Shown here piece by piece: positions 47,995 through 55,774 of a stretch of 64,000 nt of DNA. Every line of letters begins with the position of its first letter. Positions within the stretch are counted from its first letter, which is position 1. A model generated the notes under the pieces. It was not told the origin of the DNA and ran no database searches. It saw only the letters and a program-made list of their open reading frames with translations. A program made the position numbers and the translations under genes. This DNA comes from a bacterium (lineage in GTDB: Bacteria > Bacillota > Clostridia > Lachnospirales > Lachnospiraceae): positions 1 to 64,000 of the forward strand of contig JAUNJY010000006.1 of NCBI GenBank assembly GCA_030535455.1, written 5' to 3'.

Positions 47995-48706
47995 TGTTCA
48001 GCCTCCTCTCTAGTTTCTGTACAAAGTGGGAAAAGATCATTACAAGTACCAAATACACTGCAGCAACTGCAAGTAATGGCATGAAAGTGGAGTATGTCTG
48101 GCTTCTAATAATATCTCCACCTTTTGTTAAGTCCTGTAATGCAATATATCCTGCAACAGATGTTTCTTTTAATAAAACGATAAATTCATTTCCCAAGGCA
48201 GGAAGTACATTTTTAACTGCCTGTGGCATAATGATATAACGCATTGTCTGAATATAGTTAAATCCAAGACTTCGACCTGCCTCAAACTGTCCTTTGTCAA
48301 TGGACATAATACCACTTCGTATGATTTCTGCCACATAAGCTCCCGAGTTAATACCAAATGCCAAAATTGCAACAAATACTGGCTCAATATTTACTGAGGC
48401 AAAAATTCCATAATAGATGATTAACAACTGAACTACTACCGGTGTTCCACGAATTACTGTCAGATATACTTTACAAATTGCATTTCCGATTTTTAATTTT
48501 CCAGTATTGTCATATGTAGATCGAATCATTCCTACTATAAAACCAATAATGATACCAAGCAATACTGCAAAAAATGTAATCTTTAATGTAACAACAACAC
48601 CATCGAGTAAGTATTGATAACGATCTTTTGCTATAAAATTTTGTTGAAAGGATTTACAGAAGTCATCAAAAAACTTCGGCATTCCACTTGCTAAAAATGT
48701 AACCAT
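47981..48706 (-). CDS. Polar amino-acid ABC transporter permease
   Basis: The 241 residues belong to the HisM/GlnP family with about five spans. The ATPase-contact loop [22 protein letters not shown] is near 150-170. [17 protein letters not shown] (about 88-104) is the usual opening of the conserved core. It likely works as a homodimer because only one permease gene is present. Confidence 0.93.
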   Translation of the reverse strand: MVTFLASGMPKFFDDFCKSFQQNFIAKDRYQYLLDGVVVTLKITFFAVLLGIIIGFIVGMIRSTYDNTGKLKIGNAICKVYLTVIRGTPVVVQLLIIYYGIFASVNIEPVFVAILAFGINSGAYVAEIIRSGIMSIDKGQFEAGRSLGFNYIQTMRYIIMPQAVKNVLPALGNEFIVLLKETSVAGYIALQDLTKGGDIIRSQTYSTFMPLLAVAAVYLVLVMIFSHFVQKLERRLNNGSH

Positions 48707-48746
48707 AGTCCTTACCTTATCCTTGTTTTATTTAAATAGTTCTTTC

Positions 48747-49505
48747 TTATTTGATATATTTATCAATAATCTTTTGAAGTTCGCCACTTTCTTTTAATTT
48801 CTTTAAAGATGCATTGATTTTTTCAGTTAATTCTGTATTTCCTTTTTTCACAGCGATTGCGTAATCTTCATTTGTATAGGATTCATCAAGAATTTTAATT
48901 CCTGTATTTTGCTTTACAAATTCTTTTGCTGGCTCACTATCGATTACTACTGCATCCACTTTTCCCTGAGTCAAGGATTGAACAGCTTCCATTCCTTTTG
49001 AAAAACGGCTTACCTCAATGCCTTTTTCCTTATCTGATACATATAGGTCTCCTGTTGTACCAGTCTGAACACCAACTTTTTTACCTTTTAAGTCCTCAGG
49101 CTTTGTAATATCTGTATTATCTTCTTTTACAATCATAATCTGTGTGGATGTTGTATAAGAGTCTGTAAATTCAACATTTTCCTTACGATCTGGTGTCACT
49201 GTCATACCAGCCACGCCAATATCTGCTTTCCCACTGTTTACTGCTGGAATAATAGAGTCAAATTCAATACTGTTTACTTTCAGTTCCATTCCTAAATCAT
49301 CTGCAATTGCTTTTGCAATATCTACATCAATTCCTACAATATCATTACCATCACGATATTCATAAGGTGGAAACTCTGCATTAGTTGCCATTGTTAAAAC
49401 TTTTTTCTCATTAGAGTCAGCCGTTCCAGATTCTTTTGATCCACAAGCTACTAAAGATGTCATTACTGTTGCTGCTAAAAGCATACTTACTATTTTTTTC
49501 TTCAT
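48747..49505 (-). CDS. Amino-acid-binding lipoprotein
   Basis: The 252 residues have a lipoprotein signal ending LVAC (Cys21) and a family 3 solute-binding domain. Ligand-binding stretches include TNAEFPPYEYRDGNDIVGIDVDIAKAIA-type residues at about 42-66, AGMTVTPDRKENVEFTDSY and VGVQTGTTGD. The pattern is closest to arginine/lysine/glutamine binders such as ArtP. Arginine is suggested by possible ArgR boxes at the promoter, but not proved. Confidence 0.92.
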   Translation of the reverse strand: MKKKIVSMLLAATVMTSLVACGSKESGTADSNEKKVLTMATNAEFPPYEYRDGNDIVGIDVDIAKAIADDLGMELKVNSIEFDSIIPAVNSGKADIGVAGMTVTPDRKENVEFTDSYTTSTQIMIVKEDNTDITKPEDLKGKKVGVQTGTTGDLYVSDKEKGIEVSRFSKGMEAVQSLTQGKVDAVVIDSEPAKEFVKQNTGIKILDESYTNEDYAIAVKKGNTELTEKINASLKKLKESGELQKIIDKYIK

Positions 49506-49576
49506 AATTCATTCTCCCTTTCTATTCGCAAACACTGCTTCAATATGTTCATATGTTTCTGTTATTAAATTCATTC

Positions 49577-49648
49577 GCATTAATTTTTATGCATCTGACT
49601 TACTATAATTATACACACCATTTGGCAGAAATCAAGTATAAATATTCA
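49577..49648 (-). promoter_or_regulatory. Promoter of the amino-acid ABC operon with two possible ArgR boxes
   Basis: On the minus strand, TTGATT (49635-49630), 16 bases and TATAAT (49613-49608). TGAATATTTATA (49648-49637) abuts the -35 and the dyad GCATAAAAATTAATGC (49592-49577) lies after the start point. Both resemble ARG-box halves. A similar pair, TGAATATTTATACATAATATTTATGCA, sits further out at 49780-49805. Confidence 0.5.
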
Positions 49649-49836
49649 TTCTTTTCAAAAAAATATTCTTTTACAGATAATACTTGTTTTTACAACGTTT
49701 TTAGTATCTAATAATAACATTTTTCTTTATGTATTTTTCTTTTATTCCCCATATTAAATCGTTATTTTACATTTATTAATGAATATTTATACATAATATT
49801 TATGCACTGCATGCCTTTGAAAGTTCTATTTTTAGG

Positions 49837-49985
49837 TAAGTTTCCTATAGTGTAAAAAAGTGTTTTGCTTGCAAAACACTCCGCGCCGAACTCGGTCGCG
49901 ACAGCGACATTCTCCTTTCGAGTGAGTGCACATCTTGGCTTTCTGGTTTTTAGAAAGCCAAGATGTGCACTATAGGGAAGGACTC
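49837..49985 (+). repeat. Dispersed structured repeat, copy D
   Basis: The ends are near-inverted: TTTCCTATAGTG on the left and CACTATAGGGAA on the right. The palindrome GTGTTTTGC-TT-GCAAAACAC is at 49860-49879. The core CCGCGCCGAACTCGG follows, then the stem GTCGC-GACA-GCGAC. The last hairpin is extended to a perfect 19-bp stem (GTGCACATCTTGGCTTTCT with its complement). It lies downstream of cobO and upstream of the amino-acid ABC operon. Between 49650 and 49836 I see only AT-rich sequence and the ARG-like pair. Confidence 0.82.
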
Positions 49986-50003
49986 TGAGCTTTCATATAG
50001 CGT

Positions 50004-50062
50004 AAAAAAAAGAACTAGAGGAACTTGTTTCCTATAATAGGTAAATAGTTCTTTCTAGTTCT
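50004..50062 (-). terminator. Terminator of the cobO-type gene
   Basis: On the minus strand AGAACTAGA...GAAC pairs with GTTC...TCTAGTTCT and eight T follow. Confidence 0.7.
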
Positions 50063-50069
50063 CTCCATA

Positions 50070-50585
50070 TTAAAACTCTACGCCTCTTCTGGCAGGAAGT
50101 CCTTGATCAAAAGGATGCTTCTCCTTTTTCATATTGGTAATATAATCGGCCTGACCAATTAAATACTCATCTGGGTTTCTTCCAGTCATAACAATCTCTA
50201 ATTCCTTTGGACGCATCTCTAATAATGTACGTACCATATTCTTATCAATCAAATCCATATTATAAACATCTAACAGCTCATCTAAAATTAGAGTATCACA
50301 TTCTTTACGGTTGATTTTATCAATTGCCTGCATTAAGTTCAGATTATGCATCATTGCAACTTCTTTCTTTTGCTCCTCCGACATTTGAAATGTAAATCCA
50401 TGATTGATTTCATTTCTTAAAATCGTCACTTCCGGAATTCGACTTAATATTTCAATCTCTCCGGTCGGATTTCCTTTCAAAAACTGAACTATTGTTACTA
50501 GGTTTCCTACCCCAGCTGCCCTTACTGCCAAGCCCATTGCTGCAGTGGTCTTTCCTTTTCCGTCACCATGATAAATATGAACCAT
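50070..50585 (-). CDS. cobO: Corrinoid adenosyltransferase (BtuR/CobO type)
   Basis: This enzyme transfers adenosyl from ATP to cob(I)alamin or cob(I)yrinic acid diamide. The 171 residues have the P-loop YHGDGKGKTTAAMG (about 4-17) and the late NPDEYLIGQADYITNMKKEKHPFDQG-type region ending ARRGVEF. No cobalamin biosynthesis genes or cobalamin riboswitch lie nearby, so it may serve salvage. It is divergent from the GntR gene. The symbol follows the family. Confidence 0.9.
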   Translation of the reverse strand: MVHIYHGDGKGKTTAAMGLAVRAAGVGNLVTIVQFLKGNPTGEIEILSRIPEVTILRNEINHGFTFQMSEEQKKEVAMMHNLNLMQAIDKINRKECDTLILDELLDVYNMDLIDKNMVRTLLEMRPKELEIVMTGRNPDEYLIGQADYITNMKKEKHPFDQGLPARRGVEF

Positions 50586-50617
50586 GCTTGCACCTCTCTC
50601 TTCTATTCGTTCTTCCC

Positions 50618-50647
50618 TTGAAAAACATATTCTTTTAATAGTATAAT
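50618..50647 (+). promoter_or_regulatory. Promoter of the GntR gene
   Basis: TTGAAA, 18 bases and TATAAT. A dyad GGCAA-N8-TTGCC (50666-50683) lies between it and the start and could be an autoregulatory operator. Confidence 0.6.
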
Positions 50648-50706
50648 ACTTTCAGCATAAAAAAAGGCAATTATATTGTTGCCATTATATGACAGGAGAA
50701 ATCAGA

Positions 50707-51378
50707 TTGAAATCCAATGAAAAAAATCTAATGCAGAAGACTGCAGATGATATCATCCAATATATTATCGATCACAATATGAAACCCGGGGACAAGGTAC
50801 CTACTGAACCTGAACTGAGCCAATTATTAAATGCAGGAAGAAGTACGATTCGAGAAGCAATGCGTACTCTAGCAACTCGTAATATTGTAGAAGTTCGCCA
50901 AGGATCCGGTACCTATATTTCAGGAAAAATGGGAATGATTGAAGATCCATTTGGTCTATTCTTTATCGACGACAAGGAAAAACTGATGCGCGACCTTATG
51001 AACTTACGTATCCAGGTAGAACCAGATATCGCCGCAATGGCTGCAACAAATGCAACTGATAATGATCTTGAAACAATTAAGACATGTCTAGAAGATATCG
51101 AATTACTAATCTATACAAAACAAGATTTTACAGAAGCAGATAACCGCTTCCACCAGGCGATTGCCAACAGTGCCAATAACTTAGTAAGCCCAAGGCTGAT
51201 TCCACTGTTTAGTACCGTAAGCCGCTATATTAAGGAAGAAGATGAAGAAACTGCAAACTCATTGATTGCAAGCCATCGAGAAATCTATGAGGCCATTGCC
51301 TCAAAAGACCCGGTAAGTGCCAAGGACTGTATGTATCTCCACCTAGTCCAGACTCGCCGCCTCTTAAGCAAGAAATAA
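50707..51378 (+). CDS. GntR/FadR-family (FCD) regulator
   Basis: The start is taken as TTG at 50707 because AGGAG lies 8 bases upstream. The in-frame ATG at 50689 has no ribosome binding site and its codons overlap the AGGAG. The 223 residues have a GntR winged helix with PGDKVPTEPELSQLLNAGRSTIREAMR (broadly residues 30-56) and a C-terminal FCD ligand domain. Likely metal ligands are Asp and His in ADNRFHQAIANSA, with later His residues in SHREIYEAI and YLHLVQTRR. Such proteins sense carboxylic acids. The target genes are unknown. Confidence 0.9.
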   Translation: MKSNEKNLMQKTADDIIQYIIDHNMKPGDKVPTEPELSQLLNAGRSTIREAMRTLATRNIVEVRQGSGTYISGKMGMIEDPFGLFFIDDKEKLMRDLMNLRIQVEPDIAAMAATNATDNDLETIKTCLEDIELLIYTKQDFTEADNRFHQAIANSANNLVSPRLIPLFSTVSRYIKEEDEETANSLIASHREIYEAIASKDPVSAKDCMYLHLVQTRRLLSKK

Positions 51379-51396
51379 CCCCAGCATTTAAGTAAA

Positions 51397-51458
51397 CTAG
51401 TCTTTTGAGGAAGGTATTTTTAATACCTTCCCTACTGGCTTTCGCCCTCAAGAACTAG
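51397..51458. ncRNA. Three-way-junction-like fold, 3' of the GntR gene
   Basis: An outer stem of about 12 bp (CTAGTCTTTTGAG with CTCAAGAACTAG) encloses two hairpins. One is GGAAGGTATT-TTTT-AATACCTTCC (51409-51432). The other is GGC-TTTC-GCC (51437-51446), which on the minus strand is a GAAA tetraloop. No T-run follows, so it is not a plain terminator. The strand is undecided; the GAAA loop favours minus. Confidence 0.5.
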
Positions 51459-51498
51459 ATAAAGACTATTATGAAACTTGTCATAACTAACAAAGTAT

Positions 51499-51663
51499 AA
51501 ATGGGAGTTCCTAACAATACTAACTTATACTTCGTCTGCCGTTACTATCATATTAAAATATCCACTGAGGGCAAACACTGAAAGTGTCTGACAGCAGCGG
51601 ATATTTTAATACGACTGTAGAGGCAGCGGAAGCACAATAGAATTGTTATGGAAGCTCCCATTT
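51499..51663. ncRNA. 165-nt long-hairpin RNA candidate, 6S-like in outline
   Basis: The closing stem of about 20 bp pairs 51499-51518 with 51642-51663, with two single-base bulges. A central bubble of 11 and 9 bases follows. Stem two is CTTC-GT-CTGCC with GGCAG-CG-GAAG. An internal loop comes next, then a perfect 12-bp stem ATTAAAATATCC/GGATATTTTAAT and an apical part with ACACT-GAA-AGTGT. A long bulged stem with a central bubble is the layout of 6S RNA. I cannot match primary sequence, and no clear promoter is visible on either strand. Confidence 0.45.
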
Positions 51664-51713
51664 ATGATTCATAGCCTACAACAAGTTTAATAATAGCCTT
51701 TTGCCAAAACTTA

Positions 51714-51738
51714 AAGGGGCGAAAGCTCCCCCCTCTTT
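51714..51738 (-). terminator. Possible terminator of the HPr-like gene
   Basis: On the minus strand, GGGGAGC-TTTC-GCCCC is followed by TTTAAGTTTT. The stem is short. Confidence 0.4.
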
Positions 51739-51740
51739 AT

Positions 51741-51968
51741 CTAAACCATATATGGCTGAAGTACTTGTACTACTTCATCAGTATCGTCTGTATACACAGA
51801 TAGCTCTAAATCCCTTGTTAAGTCTACACTGCATACACCTAAGATGGATTTTGCATCCACTATGTACCTGCCCGCTGCTAAATCAATTTCGCAGTTTAGC
51901 GTACAACATTTGTTTACAAAATCACGAATTTCATCGACAGAAGATAATTTAACTCTTAAATTCAACAT
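51741..51968 (-). CDS. HPr-like protein without the active-site histidine
   Basis: The 75 residues follow the HPr fold pattern, with KSILGVCSVDLTRDLEL (about 40-56) matching the Ser46 region of HPr. The phosphorylated His of HPr lies in a GLHARPA loop. Here the equivalent stretch is SSVDEIRDFVNKC, with no His. It therefore cannot act as a PTS phosphocarrier and may have a regulatory role like Crh. It is a single gene between structured RNA and dbpA. Confidence 0.72.
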   Translation of the reverse strand: MLNLRVKLSSVDEIRDFVNKCCTLNCEIDLAAGRYIVDAKSILGVCSVDLTRDLELSVYTDDTDEVVQVLQPYMV

Positions 51969-52152
51969 ACTACAACACCCTTTTCCCTTTTCATAACATT
52001 TTTTTGAGTTTAGGTAGAAATCATCTATGGAATAAGCTACCCAAACAAAACTTTTTCCGTACTAGATGATATCGTCCTAAAACTTCTGTGTGTATATCGG
52101 CACAAGCCCTTTAACAGTTTATAATATTTTTACAAAAATTTCCATACTTTTT

Positions 52153-53595
52153 TTATCTTGTCATTCTAACTTTTCGTATTTTTGCCTTTATTGGCTTATT
52201 TTGCAGTGCATCGAGAACAATTTTCCCTTTTCCATTCAGTATTTCTACATAAGTCAGCGAATCTCGCACATCAATTATTCCGATATCCTCTGCTGCTACA
52301 CCATCAATACTGCATACAGTTCCTACAATATCTACGGCACGCATTTTGGATTTACGTCCACCACCAATGCTAAGCTTCATTATATCTTTATTAAAGACGG
52401 CACCTTTTTTCGCCTTTAACGGCTGTCTAATCTTCTGTTTTTGTAAGAATTCCTGCTTCTTCTCTTGTAGTTCTTCTTTGGATTTTGGTACACACATGGT
52501 GATTTTTGCATTTGTGTATTCTTCAATCAATCCTTGTAATTTTTTTTCTCTATTGTTTATAAATGTAATCGCAGTTCCTGTCTTACCGTTTCGTCCAGTT
52601 CTTCCAATACGATGTACATAAGTCTCTTTTGCATTTGGCATGTCATAATTAATTACGTGTGTAATTGTGTCAAAGTCAATTCCTCTTGCCGCAACATCTG
52701 TAGCAATAAGAATTGTAAACTTACCTTGTCTAAAATCATCAATTGTCGTAAGTCGCTCCATCTGATCTACCATACCATGAAGCATGCCACAGCGAATTCT
52801 CGCCTTCTTAAGCTGGCGGAATAATACATTTACCATTTCCCTTGTTGAACAGAAAATCATGCAGTACTCAGGAGATTGTTCATAAAGAACATCTAATAAA
52901 AGATCAAACTTCTCCTCATTTTCTACCTCATACCCAAGCTGAGTAATTGCATCTTCTGTCACAGTCTCATCTTCAATCATGATCTTGACAGGATCTGACA
53001 TATACTCATTTGCAAGGTTGTCCACTTCGTCAGGAAGAGTTGCTGAAAATAACATTGTTGTATGAATTTCTGGCAAATAACTCATAATTTCTTTTACATC
53101 TGCAAGAAATCCCATATCTAACATTAAATCCGCTTCATCTATTATAAAATACTTTACCTGACTTATGTCAAGTGTTCCTTTTTGTAAATGATCTAAAACT
53201 CGCCCTGGTGTTCCTACGACAACATGTGACTTCTGCTTTAAGGATAGAGCTTGTTTATCAAATGGCGCACCACCAAATACGACTGGCACCTTAATTCGCT
53301 TCATACGTCCTATATTGAAAATTTCGTCCTTCACTTGATAAGCAAGCTCTCTTGTTGGCTCAAGTACCAATGCCTGTGGCGCATTTTCTTCCCAGACAAC
53401 GTTTTCTACAATAGGGATTGCAAATGCTGCTGTCTTTCCGGATCCCGTCTTAGATTTTACGACAATATTTTTATTGTCGAGCGCCGGCGGAATTGCTTTT
53501 CTTTGCACCTCAGTTGGTGTCAAATATTTTAATTTTGTAAGAGCCTCTAAAACATCCCTATTTAATTTATATGTTGCAAATTCATTTTTTATCAT
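52153..53595 (-). CDS. dbpA: DEAD-box RNA helicase with DbpA RNA-binding domain
   Basis: The start at 53595 (MIKNEFATYKL) has AAGGAA 8 bases upstream. The 480 residues show the Q motif, KTGSGKTAA (about 50), IIDEADLML, SATLP, ATDVAARGID and HRIGRTGR. The last 75 residues match the DbpA RNA-binding domain (FNKDIMKLSIGGGRKSKMRA and AVDIVGTVCSIDGV). In DbpA/YxiN this domain binds hairpin 92 of 23S rRNA during large-subunit assembly. Monocistronic. Confidence 0.9.
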   Translation of the reverse strand: MIKNEFATYKLNRDVLEALTKLKYLTPTEVQRKAIPPALDNKNIVVKSKTGSGKTAAFAIPIVENVVWEENAPQALVLEPTRELAYQVKDEIFNIGRMKRIKVPVVFGGAPFDKQALSLKQKSHVVVGTPGRVLDHLQKGTLDISQVKYFIIDEADLMLDMGFLADVKEIMSYLPEIHTTMLFSATLPDEVDNLANEYMSDPVKIMIEDETVTEDAITQLGYEVENEEKFDLLLDVLYEQSPEYCMIFCSTREMVNVLFRQLKKARIRCGMLHGMVDQMERLTTIDDFRQGKFTILIATDVAARGIDFDTITHVINYDMPNAKETYVHRIGRTGRNGKTGTAITFINNREKKLQGLIEEYTNAKITMCVPKSKEELQEKKQEFLQKQKIRQPLKAKKGAVFNKDIMKLSIGGGRKSKMRAVDIVGTVCSIDGVAAEDIGIIDVRDSLTYVEILNGKGKIVLDALQNKPIKAKIRKVRMTR

Positions 53596-53681
53596 TACAA
53601 TTTTCCTTTTTTGCACTTTTTCTTTCATTTTTAATTAGTGTATCCAAACCATTGTAATTCATGACCGCCCTTTTTGAAAGC

Positions 53682-53722
53682 AAAAAAACAGACTATTGCT
53701 AAAAACATACAATAATCTGTTT
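53682..53722 (-). terminator. Terminator of the cupin gene
   Basis: AACAGATTATTG pairs with CAATAGTCTGTT on the minus strand and seven T follow. Confidence 0.8.
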
Positions 53723-53727
53723 TCTCT

Positions 53728-54066
53728 TTATTCATTTAATAACATTACAAACATCATCTTAAACTGCTCTAGTGCATAAATACTATGAGGTTTGCTGGCA
53801 GGTAAAATAATGGTCTCTCCTGCTGTTACAATATGGCGTTTTTCTACAATGGTAACTTCCGCAGTTCCTTCCAATACATAAATCAGAGTATCCTTGGCAT
53901 TTTTCGTAGTCATTACCTTTTGCTTACGATCAATTGCCATCAATGCAATCGTTACACTTTTACTCTGAAGAATTGGCTCTGTTACAATATCTCCCTGCTT
54001 ATAATTAATCTGCTTTACCAGCGGCATTGGCTTTTCAAGCTCTATATGATTCATAAAATGATCCAT
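53728..54066 (-). CDS. Small cupin-domain protein
   Basis: The start at 54066 (MDHFMNHIEL) has GGAGTG about 9 bases upstream. An earlier ATG at 54111 is possible. The 112 residues form one cupin barrel, with YVLEGTAEVTI and AGETIILPASKPHSIYA. Of the usual metal ligands only the last His is clear. The first cupin motif has Lys-Asp-Thr in place of His-x-His, so metal binding is doubtful. Role unknown. Confidence 0.78.
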   Translation of the reverse strand: MDHFMNHIELEKPMPLVKQINYKQGDIVTEPILQSKSVTIALMAIDRKQKVMTTKNAKDTLIYVLEGTAEVTIVEKRHIVTAGETIILPASKPHSIYALEQFKMMFVMLLNE

Positions 54067-54184
54067 TTGCACACACTCCAAGAAAAATAGTATATTGACA
54101 GTATTCTCCATACATCAATTTCCTATTCTTTTACCATGTTTGACCTATCTACTATTAACATATTGAGCTTTTCAAAAAAAGGAA

Positions 54185-55768
54185 CTAATTTTCTAATTTT
54201 AATGCTCGTATTTTTTTACAAAATGGATGCAGTGGTAATCCACTTTGATCAAAGATCGTTACCGGACTAAAGTTATGATATGCGTAGCGCACCGAAACAA
54301 TTTCCTTTACCTGTTTGGCATATACTTCAATCTCCGAATCATGGAGCTTAATCTCCGCAGGATAAAATACATCATCCCTTCCAGCCACCTCAAACCCATT
54401 TTCACTGATTACAGGATCGAATTCCTCTGTTGGGCAATACTCTTCTCGTGTTGACCTGTATAGTTTGTCCTCTCTGTATACAAGATCTCCCTTTACCTTA
54501 TGAAACTGCAATACTACTGCTTCGTCTTTTACCAAGGCATTCTTATACATTGGACCAAATGCCTTGGCTTTCTTCTTATATACAAGGGCAAGCGCCTGCT
54601 TCGCAAGACGCTTTCCTACTACAGACTTCTCAAGAGGATGGATATTATTAAACTCGCCTTGGTCTATGATCACTGCAAGGCCTGTGTTTGCCACGGTCTT
54701 ATATACTTTCATTTGATTATCACGTAGCACTGCCCAATCCCCATGGTCTGCTTCATCCTTAAAGATATGGCGTGGTAACTGGACATTAATAAATGGCAAT
54801 GTATCGTCATTCCAATCTTCTCTTAGCTGTTCAATCACCATACGAAGCAGCTTATCATAAGAAGATGCTCTCTTAGCATCCTCTTCCCCCTGGTAATATA
54901 AAAAGCCACGTAAGGTATATCCTGCTACCCTCTTTGTCATTGTTTCATGGACACCGCCTGGTCGAAATGGCGACTTTGGTCCTAATGGCTCCGGCCACAC
55001 ACAGACCCCTGCAATCTCCTCCACCTTTGACCACTCAATATCCGGGTCCTTTGCATAAAGCTCATCCACTTTTTTCTGCCATACCGAATACCAGTCATTA
55101 AACTCCTTTAACTCCTGCTCATATTGTTCCAGAGACTTTCCTTCCATTGCCTTATTGTAGTCTTCAATATAACTATTTGTATCACTATCCTTTTCCAGCC
55201 GCTCCTTATCTACCCAGCAAGATGCTGATGTTGCTCCAAGGTTGCAGCCAATGATTCCTACAGCAACACCTAATTCCTTCTGCAGATACTCTGCAAAATA
55301 CGTTCCGACTGCGGACCAGGTTCCACAAGTATTTTTCGAATACACTTCCCAGCTTGCATTTTCTTCCCCTGTATAAAATGCATTATCAAAAAATGATTTT
55401 CTCTGTACTTGGTAAAAACGGATCTTATCATTTTTCTTTAAAGAAGCTACTCTCTCTTTTCCATTTAGGCTGTTCACCAATGCAAGTTCCATATTAGACT
55501 GTCCGCCTGCATACCATACTTCGCCGATCATGACATCAAGAAAACGGACAACGTCTTTTCCCTGTCGAATTACCACATCATAAGGCCCACCTGCTTCCAT
55601 AGGATGTAGGGTTGCTTCAAAATGATCTTCACAAATCATGGCCTCTACTACTTGGTTATGCATGGCTACTGTGATTTTTTCTTTACTGTCTGTCTTTCCC
55701 CATATTACAATATTCTTTTTCTGCTGCAAGACCATATGGCTGCTAAATACTGCTGCTGGCTTTATCAT
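54185..55768 (-). CDS. Sialate O-acetylesterase-like (SASA) esterase
   Basis: The 527 residues have the SGNH-type catalytic Ser in AGGQSNMELA (about 90) and further blocks LRGFLYYQGEEDA (about 292) and FNNIHPLEKSVVG (about 374), where the His lies. There is no signal peptide, so it acts in the cytoplasm on imported acetylated sugars. Family members remove acetyl groups from sialic acid or from xylan fragments. The gene follows an acetyl-esterase-like gene by 6 bases, which favours plant-glycan deacetylation. Confidence 0.85.
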   Translation of the reverse strand: MIKPAAVFSSHMVLQQKKNIVIWGKTDSKEKITVAMHNQVVEAMICEDHFEATLHPMEAGGPYDVVIRQGKDVVRFLDVMIGEVWYAGGQSNMELALVNSLNGKERVASLKKNDKIRFYQVQRKSFFDNAFYTGEENASWEVYSKNTCGTWSAVGTYFAEYLQKELGVAVGIIGCNLGATSASCWVDKERLEKDSDTNSYIEDYNKAMEGKSLEQYEQELKEFNDWYSVWQKKVDELYAKDPDIEWSKVEEIAGVCVWPEPLGPKSPFRPGGVHETMTKRVAGYTLRGFLYYQGEEDAKRASSYDKLLRMVIEQLREDWNDDTLPFINVQLPRHIFKDEADHGDWAVLRDNQMKVYKTVANTGLAVIIDQGEFNNIHPLEKSVVGKRLAKQALALVYKKKAKAFGPMYKNALVKDEAVVLQFHKVKGDLVYREDKLYRSTREEYCPTEEFDPVISENGFEVAGRDDVFYPAEIKLHDSEIEVYAKQVKEIVSVRYAYHNFSPVTIFDQSGLPLHPFCKKIRALKLEN

Positions 55769-55774
55769 TACTTC

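Noticed and set aside
49837-49985. IS200/IS605 end or complete insertion sequence
   Set aside because: No transposase frame lies in or beside any copy; at most a non-autonomous element.
50586-50706. Cobalamin riboswitch before the cobO-type gene
   Set aside because: The gap is about 120 bases and has only promoters and a short dyad; no B12-box sequence.
51397-51458. Hammerhead ribozyme
   Set aside because: The three-way outline is present but the CTGATGA and GAAA core strands are missing.
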